This document shows, piece by piece, positions 14,213 through 16,125 of a stretch of DNA of 16,125 nucleotides. How positions within the stretch are numbered: position 1 is the stretch's first letter; each line of letters begins with the position of its first letter. The position numbers and the translations under genes are program-made. Origin of the DNA: Gammaproteobacteria bacterium (lineage in GTDB: Bacteria > Pseudomonadota > Gammaproteobacteria > Steroidobacterales > Steroidobacteraceae); NCBI GenBank assembly GCA_030038645.1, contig JASHSR010000332.1, positions 1-16,125 on the forward strand, in the 5' to 3' direction. Under the pieces are notes generated by a model that ran no database searches, was not told the origin of the DNA, and was given only the letters and a program-made list of their open reading frames with translations.

Positions 14213-15004
14213 GTGTGCCTGCTCGTCATCGCCTGGCAGGCGCACCCCCGCTACCGCCTGATCGTCGCCGCGAATCGAGACGAATTCCACGAGCGCCCGG
14301 CCGCGCCGCTTCATGAGTGGAGCGAGGCGCCGGGCATTCTTGCAGGCCGCGACTTGCAAGCGGGCGGCACTTGGCTCGCGCTCGATGCGTCGCGCCGCTT
14401 CGGCGTGGTGACGAACTACCGCGACCTGCAGCGCCCCGCTGCGGGCGCGCCCTCCCGAGGGCGTCTGATCCCCGACTATCTGTCGCGGCGGGCCGGCGCG
14501 CGCGAGTTCCTCGAGGCGCTCGCGCCCGCCGCGCAGCAGTACTGCGGCTTCAATCTGCTCCTCGCGGACGCGAGCGGGCTGTGGTACGCATCGAACCGCG
14601 CGAGCGCGTTCTTCCGGGCCCTCCCGCCGGGCATCTACGGTCTCAGCAACCATCTGCTCGACACCCCGTGGCCCAAGCTCACGCGCGTGCGGCGGGCGTT
14701 CCGCGCCTGGCTCGATGCCTCCTCCGCGCCCGACCCTGGCGAGCTCATGGCGATGCTCGAGGATCGTGCGCCGGCCGAGGCACACGAGAGCCTCCCCGAG
14801 ACCGGGCTCTCCCCCGAGTGGGAGCGAGTGCTCTCCTCGCCCTTCGTGCTGCACCCGCAGTACGGCACTCGCTGCTCCACCGTCGTCTTGCTCGAGCCCG
14901 GCGGCGCCGGCCTCGTCCGCGAGCGCCGCTTCGATGCGGCAGGCGCGGTGAGCGGAGAGACCGAGGTGCGGCTGCGCGCGCTCGCCGAGATGACGGCCCC
15001 ATGA
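14213..15004 (+). CDS. NRDE/TANGO2-family protein
   Basis: A 263-residue protein starting at GTG 14213. It opens MCLLVIAWQAHPRYRLIVAA with Cys2 next to the start, followed by the diagnostic NRDEF at residues 21-25. Further family positions include GTWLALD (about 61-67), FGVVTNYRD, FNLLLAD and YGLSNHLLDTPWPK. This is the NRDE (TANGO2) family, an Ntn-hydrolase-like fold; the exposed Cys2 suggests a processed N-terminal nucleophile. The bacterial function is not well established; roles in haem trafficking and Golgi organisation come from eukaryotic members. It begins four bases after the NudC stop and its stop overlaps the TamA ATG, so the three genes are translated together. Confidence 0.93.
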   Translation: MCLLVIAWQAHPRYRLIVAANRDEFHERPAAPLHEWSEAPGILAGRDLQAGGTWLALDASRRFGVVTNYRDLQRPAAGAPSRGRLIPDYLSRRAGAREFLEALAPAAQQYCGFNLLLADASGLWYASNRASAFFRALPPGIYGLSNHLLDTPWPKLTRVRRAFRAWLDASSAPDPGELMAMLEDRAPAEAHESLPETGLSPEWERVLSSPFVLHPQYGTRCSTVVLLEPGGAGLVRERRFDAAGAVSGETEVRLRALAEMTAP

Positions 15005-16125
15005 GGCCCTGCGGGCTGCGATGCCGCCGCGCCCTGCTGATCGCAGTGTGTCTCGGGGCGGCGCAGTCCGCGATCGCCAGCATCGACATCGACATTCAGG
15101 GGGTCACCGGCGAGCTGCGCGACAACGTCTCGGCCTACCTGAGCCTCACGCGGTACAAGAGCCGTGCAGTCGACACCGCCACCCTGGACCGCCTCGGCGC
15201 GCGGATCGACCGGGAGGTGCGGGAAGCGCTCGAGCCCTTCGGGTACTACCAGCCCGTCGTGAAGTCCGAGATCACCCCGCTCGGGAAAGGCAGCTGGCAC
15301 GCCGTCATCCAGATCGACGCGGGTCCGCCCGTGATCATGGAGAGCGTCGACGTGCGCGTCACCGGCCCCGGCCGCGACGACCCGCGGTTCCAGCGCATTC
15401 TCGCGCATCCGACGCTGCACCCCGGCGACCGGCTGCTCCATGCGGCGTACGAGCAGATGAAGAGCGCGCTCCAGGGCACGGCTGCGACCTACGGCTACTT
15501 CGATGCGCGCATGCTCCGCAGCGAGCTCATCGTGGACCCGCGGAAGCGGCGCGCGAGCGCCATCCTCGAGATGGCGACGGGCGTGCGCTACCGCTTCGGC
15601 GCGACGACGATCGATCAGAGCGTCATCAAGGAGCGCCTCGCCCGCCGCTACCTGCGCTACCGCGAGGGCGATCCGTACGACCAATCCGAGCTGCTGCGGA
15701 CACAGTTCGCGCTCGACGACAGCGAATACTTCTCGACGGTCGCGGTGCAGCCGGGCCAGCCCGACCACGTCCGCCACACCGTGCCCATCGTCATTCGCGC
15801 CACGGCGAACCGCCGCGACCGGTACTCGTTCAGCGGCGGCTATGGAACCGACACCGGACCGCGCGGCACGCTGCAATGGGACCGCACGCGCATCGGCACG
15901 GCCGGCGACCGCTTCGGCGTGCAGCTCGAGGCCTCGAAGCTCCTGCAGGTGCTGCAGGCCCTCTACACCATCCCCGTCGGCGATCCGGCCGTGGACCGGC
16001 TCGCGCTCGGGGCGACGGCGGACTACGGCATCCCGGGGAATTTGATCGACAAGGACTTCGCGGTGGGGCCGAGCCTCACGCGAGTCGTCGGCCGCTGGCA
16101 GTACGTGTTCTCGCTCATGCCGACG
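15001..16125 (+). CDS. tamA: TamA, outer-membrane translocation and assembly module (partial)
   Basis: Open from ATG 15001 to the right edge (375 residues, C-terminus missing). Signal peptide MRPCGLRCRRALLIAVCLGA then AQSAIA, cut near residue 26. Three POTRA domains follow (about 27-285), starting IDIDIQGVTGELRDNVSAYL, with FGYYQPVV and YGYFDARM as POTRA-like motifs. From about 290 the Omp85 barrel begins (RYSFSGGYGTDTGPRGTLQW, LYTIPVGDPAVDRLALGA). TamA works in the outer membrane with inner-membrane TamB to help insert outer-membrane proteins such as autotransporters. Its ATG overlaps the NRDE stop (ATGA). TamB would be expected right after the window. BamA is less likely because it has five POTRA domains. 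Confidence 0.93.
   Translation, partial: MRPCGLRCRRALLIAVCLGAAQSAIASIDIDIQGVTGELRDNVSAYLSLTRYKSRAVDTATLDRLGARIDREVREALEPFGYYQPVVKSEITPLGKGSWHAVIQIDAGPPVIMESVDVRVTGPGRDDPRFQRILAHPTLHPGDRLLHAAYEQMKSALQGTAATYGYFDARMLRSELIVDPRKRRASAILEMATGVRYRFGATTIDQSVIKERLARRYLRYREGDPYDQSELLRTQFALDDSEYFSTVAVQPGQPDHVRHTVPIVIRATANRRDRYSFSGGYGTDTGPRGTLQWDRTRIGTAGDRFGVQLEASKLLQVLQALYTIPVGDPAVDRLALGATADYGIPGNLIDKDFAVGPSLTRVVGRWQYVFSLMPT

Overview
The window looks like chromosomal DNA from a high-GC gammaproteobacterium, with the Xanthomonadales/Nevskiales/Steroidobacter side as the best guess. That guess rests on the GC-rich codon usage, a TamA, a NudC, a YadGH-type exporter, a bactofilin, a classical chaperone-usher operon and FlhD/FlhC-family regulators. 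No rRNA, tRNA, insertion sequence, integrase or CRISPR array was seen. All genes left of about 6935 lie on the minus strand and all genes right of 7242 on the plus strand, so there is a single strand switch in the 306-bp gap between the FlhD-like and FlhC-like genes.

Minus-strand half, read from the middle outward: a FlhD-like regulator with a long N-terminal extension (6243-6935); a bactofilin and a zinc-ribbon protein with a 4-bp overlap (4885-6059); an ABC-2 exporter ATPase/permease pair of the YadG/YadH type, also with a 4-bp overlap (2880-4729); a PAP2 phosphatase and a GT4 glycosyltransferase (891-2695), which could form a small glycolipid module and have a Pho-box-like site upstream; and an unusual CheY-like receiver fused to a membrane-anchored segment, cut by the left edge.

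Plus-strand half: a FlhC-like regulator (7242-7832); a four-gene chaperone-usher fimbrial operon (major pilin, chaperone, usher, two-domain tip adhesin; 7955-13154); then a tightly packed housekeeping run of NudC, a TANGO2/NRDE protein and the start of TamA, cut by the right edge.

The most interesting region is 6243-7954. A divergent FlhD-like/FlhC-like pair flanks a spacer with 75-bp hairpin-forming tandem repeats. Just past the FlhC-like gene, the fimbrial operon is preceded by a sequence resembling a sigma-28 (FliA) promoter with a palindromic motif pair over it. This suggests a FlhDC-type regulator tied to fimbriae, possibly cross-wired with motility. Within the fimbrial operon, a strong hairpin with a pyrimidine tract lies between pilin and chaperone genes and probably sets the subunit/assembly-protein ratio. 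All functional links are inferred from motifs and gene order, with no database search.
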